Assembly (NCBI GenBank): GCA_034509495.1
Contig: CM067521.1
Location: 19,773,984 to 19,837,983, forward strand
Direction: 5' to 3'
Length of the DNA stretch: 64,000 nucleotides
DNA from: Acestrorhynchus altus
Lineage: Eukaryota; Chordata; Actinopteri; Characiformes; Acestrorhynchidae
This document shows positions 1 through 9,475 of this stretch, piece after piece. The notes beneath the pieces are model-generated. The model was not told the origin of the DNA and did not search any database. It was given only the letters and a program-made list of their open reading frames with translations. Positions within the stretch are counted from its first letter, which is position 1. Each line of letters begins with the position of its first letter. Position numbers and translations under genes: made by a program.

Positions 1-131
1 ACAGCATGTAACTGCCAGCAAATGGCCCAGATAAAGTTAAAGCATCTTTTGCTGACATCTTGTTTTGGTGCCAGATACCACAGGACACAATCTTAGGCAG
101 GTGGTTTTAATGTTATGGCTGATTAGTGTGG
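1..131. mobile_element. Tc1-like transposon terminal fragment (lineage T5)
   Basis: The piece contains GCCAGATACCACAGGACAC followed shortly by GGTGGTTTTAATGTTATGGC and a TGATTAGTGT end. I know this pair of blocks as one end of an abundant ostariophysan Tc1-like element. The consensus stretch between the two blocks is shortened. The left side runs off the window, so the rest of the element may lie upstream. Related pieces occur near 31,435 and 62,375-63,040. Confidence 0.65.
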
Positions 132-741
132 GGTGTGTTTGTGTGTGTGTGCACATTTATTTATTTTTTTTACTTAACTGGGAAAATACAGCCAAACAAG
201 CAAAAAAGATGAAATCCTCCCCTACATATATCAGAAGCCACTCTTTCAGTTTAAGTGTTTAATACTATCAGTGGATTCCTCTCACACTGTCCAAATTTCC
301 TGTCTGAGAGGAAGATCGATGAGCAGAGATATTAAAGTTGCCTTTTTTTATATCAGACAACTCGCTGAATGGGCCGTGTGTCATGTCAAGGCCAGGTTAT
401 TTGCTCTTTCATCATGCCGTAAGTCAGCGCTTGCAGCGCGATAACTCGTTCATTTGAAAACACTGAGAGATCAAACGTGCAGCGTGAGGAAGAGCAATCC
501 GTAGACGGCCCTGTAAAGCCTTCCTCCTCACTGTGACAGGTGCACGTTTGGAGGTATCTGTGAGTACAGAATGAAGGGGATTGAGGAGGACGTGGGCCCT
601 GCTCCTGTCGTCTGGAAGTAAGATAACACGCATTGACATAAATGGGTCCCACATATTTGGCAACGCAAAGGCTGGGATATATTTGGATGCAATGCAATGA
701 AACAGCCTCTGTATTTGCTGCCTGTCTATCTCTCACTCACT
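132..741. other. Unique-looking non-coding interval
   Basis: No gene is supported. A short TG run lies near 136-152. The minus-strand frame at 386-736 has no recognisable domain or coding character. The stretch at 420-640 is richer in CpG than its surroundings and could be regulatory, but nothing specific is visible. Confidence 0.4.
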
Positions 742-777
742 CACACACACACACACACATATATATAATAATATATA
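742..777. repeat. (CA)n then (TA)n microsatellite
   Basis: About nine CA units run into an imperfect TA stretch. It directly adjoins the Tc1-like relic that starts at about 778. Confidence 0.9.
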
Positions 778-1345
778 CTCACCAAACACTTTATTCCTTT
801 GGAGCACCTTCACGTTAAGAACCTCTTTCATCACATCCCAGCCAAAGGTGTACTATTGGATTCCGATTGACTGGGAAGAACACTGTAGGACACTGACTTC
901 ATTGTCAAATTCATGAAAGGTTTGGATTTGCTTAATGGCATGGTATACTATTATGCTTCAAGTAGCTGTTTGAAGACCAATTCCAGCCATGAAGGGATGC
1001 GCAAGGTCAGCAACAGTACTGCACTATTAGACTGCGCTATTTAAGTGATTACATTTCCCACACGACCTCCACATGAATTCACGCTACAATCAACTTTTGA
1101 CCCTACTATCAGTGTTCAACAATGCAACAGACCACACTATGTTCATTTATCCAGACTTTAGCTGTCCACTGTTGGTAAGCCTCAGCCTCAGCTTTCTGCT
1201 CTTGGCTGACAGATATGTAACCCAACATGGTCTACTGCTACTGTTGCCCATCCTCTGCAACGTTGGATGTGTTGTTCATTCTAAGATGTTTCTCTGCTCA
1301 CCACAATTGTACAGAGTGGTGTATCTCTGAGAATTACTGTCACCA
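778..1345 (-). pseudogene. Decayed Tc1-like transposase (lineage T4)
   Basis: Reading the minus strand gives broken but ordered matches to a Tc1-family transposase. An NCGEQRNILE-like segment and a PTLQRMGNSSSRP segment come first (from about 1310 down to 1230), then LSAKSRKLRLRL. Near the other end are a DNEVSVLQ segment and a degenerate SPDLNPIEHLWD-like SQSIGIQ..TFGWDV region. The last of these holds the place of the third catalytic acidic residue. Stops and frameshifts interrupt every segment, and the middle of the protein is missing. Tc1 transposases cut and paste their own element in the nucleus; this copy cannot. The end TACTCACCAAACACTTTATT at about 776-795 fits the terminal sequence of this lineage. 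Identification rests on memory of the family, not on a search. Confidence 0.7.
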
Positions 1346-1369
1346 TTCTGACACTATTCCCTGTTTCAA

Positions 1370-1700
1370 CTCTCATTGTCCATTTTATCAGCTTCTCTGA
1401 CCATACAGGAGAACTTTGTAGTTTTCTAATTTGTCCATCTCTTTCTCTACATACTTTCTAAGCATCCTTTCACCCTGTTCTTCGATGGACAGGACTCCAC
1501 AGGGCCACCACAGAGCAGGTATTATGTGGGTATCGGGTCATTCTCAGCACTGCAGTGATATGGACATGGTAGTGGTGTCAGTTTATTTTATGCTGGTACA
1601 TATGGATCAGAGACAGCAGTGCTGCTGGTGGGCTTAAACACTGTGCACTCACGGTCTACTCTATTAGACACTTCTACAAAGTTGCAACACCTTGTAGATG
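1370..1700 (+). mobile_element. Fold-back repeat family D, left arm plus centre
   Basis: Diagnostic blocks are CATTGTCCATTTTATCAGC, GGGCCACCACAGAGCAGGTA and GGGTCATTCTCAGCACTGCA, then a GGATCAGAGACAGCAGTGCT centre. The same blocks recur at 28,805-29,240 and 56,575-57,136, where they are followed by their own reverse complement. This copy therefore retains mainly one arm. No coding frame is associated with it. Confidence 0.65.
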
Positions 1701-2190
1701 TCATATAGTGAAGATTGATAAAACTTAAAACGGCTTCAGATACGTCACCTTAGATGTTATGAAGGTTATATATGAATATATAACCTAAATAAAATGAAGA
1801 TGAATGAACATCTTCACAGTATTATATTTTTTTGAGATCCGTAAAACAAGAACGGCTCTGTGGTAAGAACCTGCCTGCTGATCAAGGGTTAGTGGCTCAC
1901 ACTGTGCATCCGCAGATGGGCTACAGTCTCTGTGCACACAAACTCCACATTTCTAAGTTCTCAGCAAATTTCTCAGTGTTGATTCAACACACTGTTAAAT
2001 TTAAAACGCTGTGTTGGTTTAACAGTTGGACGTTTGCAGTCTGTTGCCTATTTGCACTGTCCATTCACTGGCCACTTCATCAGTAACTTCGACGTTGAAC
2101 TAGAACTTTTGATTCTTTCGTTCTCTCTTGTTCCTCGAACTCTGGATCTAGGCTCAAATGATCACTATATCATAGCTTTACCTCAAGTAA
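1701..2190. other. AT-rich non-coding interval
   Basis: No gene, RNA or clear repeat was recognised. Short frames here are not supported. Confidence 0.4.
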
Positions 2191-2191
2191 C

Positions 2192-2219
<28 letters not shown>
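2191..2219. repeat. (CA)n microsatellite
   Basis: About 14 CA units in an otherwise unremarkable interval. It lies inside a chance plus-strand frame at 2034-2444, so the polyHis/Thr stretch of that frame has no coding meaning. Confidence 0.95.
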
Positions 2220-2223
<4 letters not shown>

Positions 2224-3190
2224 AACAATCAAATACACTGCTCTTCATGCCCCTGAAAGTCATCGATGCAGGGGCAGTCGCTGCCCTGAAAGCTCCTCCG
2301 TGCTGTCGATACCACGAGGACAATGAAGGAGCTGCTCCTCTGGAATACAATAAAGACATTTCTGCTCCGGAAGGATGGGATCAATGCAGGTCCCTCAAGG
2401 CCTGTTTTCCTGTAACGGCCGTGCATAAAACAGTGAAGAGATGAGTAGTTAATCATAATGATTTCACCCCGACCAGCAGGCTCATTGATGTGTGGCGGGC
2501 CCGGCTAGGGTTGGGCCAATGTCAGCGTGTGTTTGTCCACCGTAAAAACTCCTCGGAAAGCAAACCACTCGAGGTCAATCACTGCACGCCTCATCTGGGT
2601 CCTCCATGGCTGCAGAGAAAGGGCAGTAGGTGTGCTGGAGAAAGCTAAGCAGAAACATTTTCAAATGTCAGGCATTTGCATCCAGGATGGAAATAAACAG
2701 GGTATTAGCACGTGGCATTTTCTCTAAGTAAGCAATATTTTCACGAGGAACATCACGATAGCTGAATTGCAAATTGACAACCTGCTTGTACTGAAAATGA
2801 AGCAGCTGTGCAATGCCTGTATCTTCACTGCCTCCAGAAGATAGCAAGGGTGTTTTAGGAGGTACATCAAAAGTTTTGGAACGTATCCGCTTCCTCCAAA
2901 ATGGGTTTAATCCATGAGGTTTGAAATAACATTCCTCATTTAGAAATGTTCTGTCCAAAACCTTCTTTCTACTAAAATTTATTAAAGGTCACTTGCCTGA
3001 ACAAAGCCTTTCAAGCATCTTAAATATGCCCTTTGCGTTCAGTTACAGGATAAGCGTAACGTACAGATACAATCCACATATCATAAACTACAAGACTGAT
3101 CGAACCTTGTCTCATCATGATGAGAAAGTAATCAGGCCTGGAAAAGAGCTAAAATTAACTCATTTCCAACTGAATTCAATACCAGCATAA
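2220..3190. other. Unique-looking non-coding interval
   Basis: No exon with convincing splice signals or codon bias was seen. The stretch 2470-2640 is comparatively GC-rich (GGCGGGCCCGGCTAGGG near 2495), possibly regulatory or simply local composition. Confidence 0.35.
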
Positions 3191-3194
3191 AGAA

Positions 3195-3425
3195 GCCTTC
3201 CAGTGCATGTTCACCGTTCTCTCCATGAGTACATGCACAACCTGCATACAGACTCTGACTGATCAGAAGGAGGGGTGAGGCTAATGTCATGGACAGATGT
3301 TGGGTTATAGAGGAAAATGAGAAGGGAGGGGCTGTTTGCTCTCTCTTTTTGCTCACATAGTGTTCACATTTCAGAATAAAAGTCCTGAGAAGGGATAATG
3401 CTGATAAATACATAAATAAAAACAA
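3195..3425 (+). mobile_element. Dispersed repeat family B, right part
   Basis: Shared blocks are CCAGTGCATGTT, CAACCTGCATACAGACTCTG, CTGATCAG, AAAATGAGAAGGGAGGGGC, AGTGTTCACATTTC and GAGAAGGGATAATGCTGAT. They appear in the same order at 9,090-9,320 and in reverse at 13,450-13,600 and 26,600-26,790. No terminal repeats or coding frame were found, so the class (SINE or MITE) is open. Confidence 0.65.
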
Positions 3426-3984
3426 AATTATAAAGTTGTGTATTTCAGGTTGTTTTATATTATTTGGACCACTGTTAAGTATTTAGAAGAACTTTATTAT
3501 TATAAATATCCTTGTCAACTAATCAATACAAACAACTCATCAAAATTCTTTACAGCTCTTTTTCCTTCACTAACCACACTCATTAAAATCAAAGGTTAAG
3601 GCCAAACTTGTTTTTTTTTTTTGTTTTTTTTTTTTTGATTGACTATTATGGTGATGCAGTTTACAGACTGGAATGTAAAGGTGCACTTCAGAAGTTGCAA
3701 ACTCTATATCACACTGCTACTTGTTTTTTTTACAAAGTACATGAACATTTTACATGTTTAAATGTCAATTTCGATTCACGTTTTTTAATGTTTATTGGTT
3801 TATTCTCACAATTTAATAAGGACTTTTCACAAAAGGGTTGGCAGATTTAAAACAATAATGCAAGTAATGTATTTTATCTATTGTATGTTTGGTATTAACA
3901 TACAGAGGCTGTTATTGTAAATACGAACTTGTTCTTAATTACATGTCTGGTTACCATAAAAGATTAATTAAATAATGAATTAAT
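3426..3984. other. AT-rich non-coding interval with T-runs
   Basis: Long T-runs interrupted by G near 3610-3640 give a spurious polyPhe frame. Nothing else is recognised. Confidence 0.4.
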
Positions 3985-4052
3985 ATAATAATAATAATAA
4001 TAATTATTATTATTATTATTATCATTATTATTATTATTATCATTATTATTAC
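3985..4052. repeat. (TAA)n/(TTA)n palindromic microsatellite
   Basis: A run of TAA units turns into TTA units at about 4003, so the first part is the reverse complement of the second and can extrude as an AT-only hairpin. Confidence 0.9.
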
Positions 4053-4249
4053 TGGGTGTCATAAAATGTTATAACCACAGTAGAATCTGATGAACATATG
4101 GATTGTAGGCTGTGTGGGTGCATGTTAGATTGCTTTAGATGTTTCTGTAACACCATAATGAGCTGGAAATGTGGGGGATTCATATGTAGTTTTCTTTGTT
4201 TTCCAGCGATTCTCCTTTTGTAAACTCCATTTGTATCCTACTGGGGCAG
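4053..4249. other. Non-coding interval
   Basis: Nothing recognised. Confidence 0.4.
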
Positions 4250-4335
4250 CGGTGGCTCAGCTGTTACAGCTCCAGGTGTCTGAGCACTGGGTTGTACATT
4301 GACACATTGGGTGCTATAACATTACTGACCAGGGC
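4250..4335 (+). mobile_element. Degenerate tRNA-derived SINE head
   Basis: GCAGCGGTGGCTCAGCTGTTA resembles a Pol III A-box region of a tRNA-derived SINE. It is followed by GAGCACTGGGTTGTACATTG, about where a decayed B box would lie. It is likely related to the element at 39,780, but too decayed to be sure. Confidence 0.45.
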
Positions 4336-4534
4336 GGTAGAGCTCCAAGAGGTGCTGGCATGCCTATTCTTGAAGAGTCCTCTGTTGATTCTCTGGAAAT
4401 GACCATTGATGGGTGAAGTATAACTGGCTTATGAACTAAGGATTTTGCTGGTAATCCATGAAAAATAGACTTACTCTTGTGCAAATATTAATGATAAATT
4501 GAAAAATGCAATTGAGAAAACAATATTTTCTCTG

Positions 4535-4760
4535 CTGAAAAATCCAGCTCAAGACCACCTTTAACTGGTAATTGGTATCAGATGGTCTAAGCTGGTCTGT
4601 GATGGTGAAGGTGGTTGAAAGGCTGGTCATCCAGCAAAAATATTACCTTTGATGTTAAGCCAGCTGGTCAACCACCTTTTGACCAGCAATGTGTTGCATT
4701 TGATATTGGTCATGCTTTTTGATGCTGGTCATACTGGTCAAGTCCTTTGGCCTCAAAACC
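4535..4760. repeat. GCTGGT-rich degenerate repeat (family E), copy 1
   Basis: It starts with CTGAAAAATCCAGCTCAAGA and continues with many variants of AGCTGGTC, GGTGGTTGAAAGGCTGGTCA and CAGCTGGTCAACCACC. The same vocabulary makes up 39,985-40,618 and part of 24,950-25,060. The units are irregular in length, so this is not a simple tandem array. Confidence 0.7.
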
Positions 4761-5124
4761 TGCTGTTCACATGACCTGATGTCGAATATGCTGAAAACCT
4801 TTGCTGGACTACGTATTTCTCAACAGAATACTGGACATGAAAGTTCACATATGCATATTTATGTCTTTGGGATGTTTAGAGGAAATAGAAAGGCGCCCAG
4901 AATCTTCGAGATCTTTCATTCTGAGTGACAACCGGAGAAGAGAGAGCTATCAGAAGCGGCTGCATCAGCCTTTCATTCCTTTTCTTAACCTCTCTTGCTT
5001 TTCTCCTGAAATCTCTCCAAAGCCTGTGTTTGTGAGTGTTATTTCTCTCCCCCTCTTTTTCAGTTGCATTTGTTATCTTATATTTATTTATTTCTTCGTT
5101 TATTTATTTACGTTTTTCATACCT
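4761..5124. other. Non-coding interval
   Basis: T-rich pyrimidine tracts towards the right end. A 140-codon plus-strand frame at 4801-5223 runs through these tracts and a GT array and is not supported as a gene. Confidence 0.4.
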
Positions 5125-5157
5125 CTGTGTGTGTGTGTGTGTGTGTATGTGTGTGTG
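5125..5157. repeat. (GT)n microsatellite
   Basis: About 16 GT units with one TAT interruption. Confidence 0.95.
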
Positions 5158-5595
5158 CGGGTGCGCCGAGGAAAAAGGAAAAAGGCTGAATCTCTTTTAA
5201 ACAAACACGCAGCGAGTCTTTGAAGTGTAAATGTGCATTTCAGGCACGGTGGGCAGAGATGAGCATCACCATTAGCGCGCATCTTTCATCCCGCACACTG
5301 ACGCTTTTCACTCTAGCTTTCCAAGTTCCAGGCAAAAAAGGAGGAGGCGGGGCAGGTCTTTGGTTTTTTTCCTTTTTTTTGAACTAAAAAGCTAAATTAA
5401 GCTCACAGCGGGGGCCTGCGGCAGGAATATTTCATCTGTCACAGGTTATTCCTGTTTGACTTTCGCATCATTTTGTACCGGGACTGAATGCAGATGTAGT
5501 GGCTTCTTCACCAGGCCTGCTGTAGTCAACAATGGACAGCAGGGGTGCATCCCATCAGTGTACTGATTAGTAATACTGAGTAGTTTGTTAGTGTC
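5158..5595. other. Unique non-coding block, possible regulatory DNA
   Basis: This non-repetitive block contains GGAGGAGGCGGGGCAGG (an SP/KLF-like GC box at about 5341) followed by the GC-rich AGCGGGGGCCTGCGGCAGG and then AT-rich sequence. No exon is apparent. Regulatory function is a guess from composition only. Confidence 0.25.
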
Positions 5596-5599
5596 AAAG

Positions 5600-5790
5600 T
5601 TGAGTATTGTCCCTTTTGATCGATTTCAGGGGGTGGGGGTGTTGTCCATTTTGATAGGTTTCCTTTGAATGACTAGGGGCTGGGGGTCAGTTTTGATCGG
5701 TTTTATCAACATGGTGAGTTGGGGGTCTGGTTTGATTGCTTAACCAGCTACAACCGTGGTAGCCGTCCCTTTCGATCGGTTTGATTATGT
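5600..5790. repeat. Degenerate tandem repeat with TTTTGATCGGTTT core
   Basis: The motif (C/T)TTTTGAT(C/A)G(G/A)TTT recurs about four or five times at irregular spacing (near 5614, 5650, 5690 and 5768), separated by G-rich GGGGGTG tracts. It is a strongly decayed minisatellite. Confidence 0.55.
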
Positions 5791-5805
5791 TCATTGGGGA
5801 GTAGA

Positions 5806-5860
5806 GGCCACTTCACCCTCTCAGCGGTCCACACCCATAGCAGCCACCAGGATTTTTCTA
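5806..5860 (+). repeat. Dispersed repeat family H fragment
   Basis: CACCCTCTCAGCGGTCCACA and CCCATAGCAGCCACCAGGAT recur in recognisable form at 29,985-30,055 and 41,935-42,025. The family type is unknown to me. Confidence 0.55.
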
Positions 5861-6442
5861 CTGAGTATGGTTTTACTACTGAGTACTGAAGATGTGAAAA
5901 ACAATTGCCTTGGGTTTAATGAAGTTAGCACTGTTGCAAAAACTGGCTCCAGTGTCTTTTTCGTATAACTCATGTGCCATAGTTTGGTTGCAGTAGGTGT
6001 GAGTTAATCTTCTCCATAATCATGAGTTTTCAAACAGTTGCCAGCTTTAGATCAGGCTGAAAAAAACGACCATCAAGGATGCATCTGACTAATGCAGCCC
6101 TTAAAAGAGAAAGAGGGTCTCTGGATAATTTAATGCTAATTCATCTTGCATTTGCATTATGGAGGCATGTATTCAATGTAAAAGAAAATGATGATTATGA
6201 ACTTTTAGGGTGCTTTGGAGGGATCTATACATTAGCAGCTACTGGTGAACACTAATGACACAGTGAGGGAGTAGGCTTGTGAGAGAAAGAGAGAGAGAGA
6301 AAGTGAGAGCAGAACTTGGCTGAGAAAAATGAAGGATTTGAGCTGGTCTGTTGGGTGCAGATGGTTGAGGGTGTGCTCAGACAGATCTGATCTTGACCAT
6401 GTAAGAGCAAGAGGTTTACCAGATAGTCATTCTTCTTGCTTA
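5861..6442. other. Non-coding interval
   Basis: A short GA run lies at about 6286-6305. No gene or known repeat was recognised. Confidence 0.4.
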
Positions 6443-6465
6443 GCACACACACACACACACACACA

Positions 6466-6518
<53 letters not shown>

Positions 6519-6529
6519 ACACACACACT
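6443..6529. repeat. (CA)n microsatellite
   Basis: About 43 CA units with two single-base interruptions. Confidence 0.97.
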
Positions 6530-6654
6530 GCACATTCTTAAAAATATGACTTATGTAATAAAACACATATAAGTACTGATATTTAATAATCCATGTAACT
6601 TCATTTTTGTCCATTTTTAATTTTCTCCATAATGTGAATCTGACCGTTGTTCTT

Positions 6655-6770
6655 TATATTGTTTCAGAATTTTATGATGAATGGACCAATAGAAATGCTC
6701 CAAAGGGACATTTATTACTCTAATTTTACATTAACGTCCATTCAAAGTTAAGAGCATTTTTGCTTCCTCC
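6655..6770 (+). mobile_element. Dispersed repeat family A, copy 1
   Basis: ATGATGAATGGACCAATAG, AAATGCTCCAAA and a TTACATTAACGTCCATTCAA-type block are followed by AAGTTAAGAGCATTTTTGC. The same order occurs near 7,744, 24,555, 38,625, 45,935 and 56,285. It lies directly before the Tc1 copy at about 6,790. Confidence 0.65.
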
Positions 6771-6789
6771 TGTCAGTTTCTCTTTAAAA

Positions 6790-7662
6790 AGGCCTCCTAC
6801 TCTGCACTCTTTACCTGTATTAACTCCACCTGTTTCAACTTGTTACCTGTATAAAATACACCTGTCCACACACTCAATCAATCACACTTCAACTTCTCCA
6901 CCGTGGCCAAGACCAAAGAGCTGTCTAAGGACACCAGGGACAGAATTGTAGACCTGCACAAGGCTGGGATCGGCTACAGCACAATAGGCAAGTGGCTTGA
7001 TGAGAAGGCGTGAAGCATGGGGGTGGAAACATCATACTTTGGGGATGTTTTCCTGCAAATGGGCACAAGACCGTTTTGAAGGGAGGATGGAAGGGGTCAA
7101 GTATACTGAGGTTTCGGCCACCAGCCTCCTTCCTTCAGCAAGAGCATTGAAGATGGGTCGTGGCTGGATCTTCCAGCATGACAGTGACAAAACATATCCA
7201 GGGCAACTAAGAAGTTTCTCAGTAAGAAGCATTTCAAGGTCCTGGAATGGCCTAGCCAGTCTATAGACCCGAACCCAATAGAAAATCTTTGAAGGGAGCT
7301 GAAACTCAATGTTGCCCAGCAACAGCCCTGGAACATGAAAGATCTGGAGAAGATCAGTATGGAGGAGGACCTGCTGCAGTGTGTGCAAACTTGGTCAAGA
7401 AATACAGGAAATGTCTGACCCCTGTAATTGCAAACAAATGTTTCTGTAGCAAATATCATATTCCTTTCTCTATCATATCAAATACTTATTTCATGCAATA
7501 AAAGTGCAAATTAACTATTTAAAAGTATTTATTTTTTCTGTTTCTCACAGTTGCAGTGTATTTATGATAAAAAATTACTGACCTCTTCAGTCTTTGTAGG
7601 AGGGAAAACATGCAAAATTGGCAAAATTGGGTATCAAATACCTATTTTGCCCACTGTATCAC
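6790..7662 (+). mobile_element. Internally deleted Tc1-like transposon (lineage T1)
   Basis: The left part carries the untranslated leader typical of this lineage (ACCTGTATAAAATACACC) and the transposase N-terminus. The right part carries the transposase C-terminus, a 3' untranslated region and the terminal block AAATACCTATTTTGCCCACT at about 7637-7656. The left inverted terminal repeat was not found. About half of the coding region is missing. The sister copy is at 26,985-27,906. Confidence 0.8.
6903..7450 (+). pseudogene. Tc1 transposase relic with large internal deletion (lineage T1)
   Basis: The frame begins at a GTG at 6903 where the sister copy at 27,089 has ATG, so the initiator is lost. 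It reads (V)AKTKELSKDTRDRIVDLH, the helix-turn-helix DNA-binding start of a Tc1 transposase, and ends at TGA after 36 codons (6903-7013). There it jumps to AAGCATGGGGGTGGAAACAT, which belongs to the KHGGGN catalytic-core region. Most of the N-terminal half and the first catalytic aspartate are therefore gone. Downstream are a GWIFQHD segment with the second catalytic aspartate and an IENL segment with the glutamate, in shifted frames. A TGG-to-TGA change follows IENL, and a VCANLVKKYRK tail is still readable. Usual family length is about 340 residues. It is non-functional. Confidence 0.8.
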
Positions 7663-7743
7663 AGCTGTCCAATGAAAAGCATGAATCTTATAAATCCTGC
7701 AGCTGCTCTGCACACGGTGTAAATAATTAGATCAACAGAAATG

Positions 7744-7990
7744 CTGTAAATGACATGGAATAAACTTCCTTTACATTAACTTCCATCCAAAGTTAAGAAC
7801 ACATTTTGGAGAGCATTGTGGACAGTGATGACATGCACATTGAGACATATAAGCACACAGTAACAAAAAAAAATAGCTGCACCCAGAAGGAAGGAACCAA
7901 TGTTTATGCACAACTGCAATGGTGTTGTGCCAGACTGTCCTGGAGTCACTCGGAATGACAGTGGATCATCTTCATTGATAGGTTTTGCTT
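7744..7990 (+). mobile_element. Dispersed repeat family A, long copy
   Basis: It begins with AACAGAAATGCTGTAAATG and TTCCATCCAAAGTTAAGAAC. It continues with CCCAGAAGGAAGGAACCAAT, GCCAGACTGTCCTGGAGTCA and CGGAATGACAGTGGATCATC. The second half aligns with 46,085-46,195, showing that the family is longer than the ~100-bp block seen in other copies. Confidence 0.65.
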
Positions 7991-8066
7991 ATATTTGGGT
8001 TGAGATGAAAAAAAAATCCAGTGCAACCAGTGGTCCTACCTTTTTCAGAGCACACACTCTGGTGCG

Positions 8067-8291
8067 CTATTAGAACAGGACAACACTCGTCATATTGCTG
8101 TCACCTCAAGAGCTCACCTTGAAGACACTGATACTATGCCATGGTCCATCACATGGCCAGGCCTTTCCTCAATTGAAAATGTGTGGGACGCTATTAAATG
8201 CACTGTCAACATTCCACCCCTGCAAGAACTGACTGAGAATATTCAAGGTACGTGTGATGGATTATTACAGAACACCAGTGGGAACCTCTAG
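8067..8291 (+). pseudogene. Tc1 transposase C-terminal relic, still open (lineage T6)
   Basis: The frame LLEQDNTRH...AHLEDTDTMPW...IENVWD...PPLQELTEN stays open for 74 codons to a TAG at 8289. In Tc1 proteins QQDN carries the second catalytic aspartate and IE(H/N)VWD the glutamate; both residues survive here. The spacing between them is a few residues short of the usual DD34E, and the proline after the aspartate motif is lost. The normal SPDL motif reads WPGL. There is no start codon, no N-terminal half and no upstream matching sequence. It is a dead fragment; an exapted exon cannot be excluded but nothing supports it. Confidence 0.75.
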
Positions 8292-8441
8292 AACTCAGAC
8301 ATATCTGGTATGTTATATAAGTTATACCCAATGCTATATATTATACACAATATATTTATGTAAAAGGTAAAGACGGGTGTAGTTTTACTGTCCTCCACAT
8401 TAAATCCATCCTTGTGATTTTTTTAGTCCATGGTTGCCAGT

Positions 8442-8629
8442 GTCCTGTTCTACACCGTGGTGTGCTAGGGGGCAGCATATCCAGGCTGGACAAACTGATC
8501 AGGTGGGCTGGACTCTCTGTTGATGGTGGCCGAGAAGAGGACTACAGGCAAACTGCGGACATTATGGACAATGCCAGTCAGCCTCTGCACACCGTCATCA
8601 GCCACCAGAGAAGCCATCTTTCTATTTAG
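8442..8629 (+). pseudogene. Non-LTR retrotransposon ORF2 C-terminal relic
   Basis: The sequence reads VLFYTVVC then a stop and a one-base shift, then GGSISRLDKLIR.AGL, and further on DIMDNASQPLHTVISHQRS. In fish LINE polyproteins the order YTVVCWGGS...RLDKLIRRAG...LLDIMDN..HPLH...S lies after the reverse transcriptase domain. The tryptophan after VVC is replaced by TAG, and one base is lost in the following glycines. The clade is not certain. It is a 5'- and 3'-truncated fragment, directly followed by a GA array. Confidence 0.7.
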
Positions 8630-8661
8630 CAGACAATGAGATGATACAGGATGAAAGACTC

Positions 8662-8664
<3 letters not shown>

Positions 8665-8706
<42 letters not shown>
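8665..8706. repeat. (GA)n microsatellite
   Basis: About 21 GA units. Confidence 0.97.
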
Positions 8707-8709
<3 letters not shown>

Positions 8710-8933
8710 ATGGCAATTAGGCATATTGCTCTCTATAACAATCATCAGGCCAGCCCAGGCCAGGCCAGCTCTCTGTCCTCAAACAGCAGTGTAATTAGCC
8801 AACTGTGTGTCTGGACAGCAGAAAGAGAAAGGTGAGGCTTTGATCTTTCCTCAGTCACTCACACACTGACTGGTTTTTCAAATAAACAGCCACAATCCTA
8901 CCTACAATCTCAGAATATCTACACTTTGCAGGG
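8707..8933. other. Non-coding interval
   Basis: It contains a short direct repeat of CCAGGCCAGC-type units at 8748-8770. Nothing else was recognised. Confidence 0.4.
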
Positions 8934-9320
8934 CAGTTAAATGATACATTCTAGGCTTCATAACTCAGGTTCAGAGTGACCTACAGAAATTATACACATA
9001 TCATCATCATATCATATCATAAACAACAGTACCATGTCTAAGCATTGTGTCAGTGAGTAATTCAGCTACATAAACAGCCAAAGGAGCATCCAGTACATGT
9101 TTATTGCTCTGTCTATGTGAACATGCTCAACCTGCATACAGACTCTAACTGATCAGAGAGAGGGGGTGGGGCTTATGACATCACTGACCCAAATATTAGG
9201 TTACAGAGGAAAACAAGAAGGAGTGGCAGTTTACTCTCTTATTTTGCCCACACAGTGTTCAAATCTTTACGAATAAAAGTCATGAGAAGGGATAATACTG
9301 ATTCATAGATAATGAAAATA
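8934..9320 (+). mobile_element. Dispersed repeat family B, most complete copy
   Basis: It starts with TTCTAGGCTTCATAACTCAG and GTGACCTACAGAAATTATAC, blocks shared with 31,585-31,660 and, reversed, 13,620-13,720. It then has the CCAGTACATGTTTATTGCTC and CAACCTGCATACAGACTCTA blocks and ends with GAGAAGGGATAATACTGATT. This copy shows that left and right blocks found separately elsewhere belong to one ~390-bp element. Confidence 0.65.
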
Positions 9321-9367
9321 GTAAAGGACCTTCTTGTTGTTGTTTTTTACTTCTGTCAAGTGATTTG

Positions 9368-9404
9368 AAATATATATATATATTGTTTATAAATAATATA
9401 TCAT

Positions 9405-9471
<67 letters not shown>

Positions 9472-9475
9472 ATAT
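9368..9475. repeat. (AT)n microsatellite, two runs
   Basis: A short run at 9368-9382 and a long run at about 9410-9466, the latter ending in GTGTGTATAT. Confidence 0.95.

Noticed and set aside
4801..5223. 140-codon frame with membrane-like Phe/Leu/Ile stretches
   Set aside because: The hydrophobic part comes from T-rich pyrimidine tracts and a GT array.
6252..6614. Cys/Val-repeat frame on the minus strand
   Set aside because: It is the translation of a CA/GT microsatellite.
8465..8716. Minus-strand frame opposite the LINE relic
   Set aside because: It is antisense to the recognisable LINE reading and begins in a GA/CT array.
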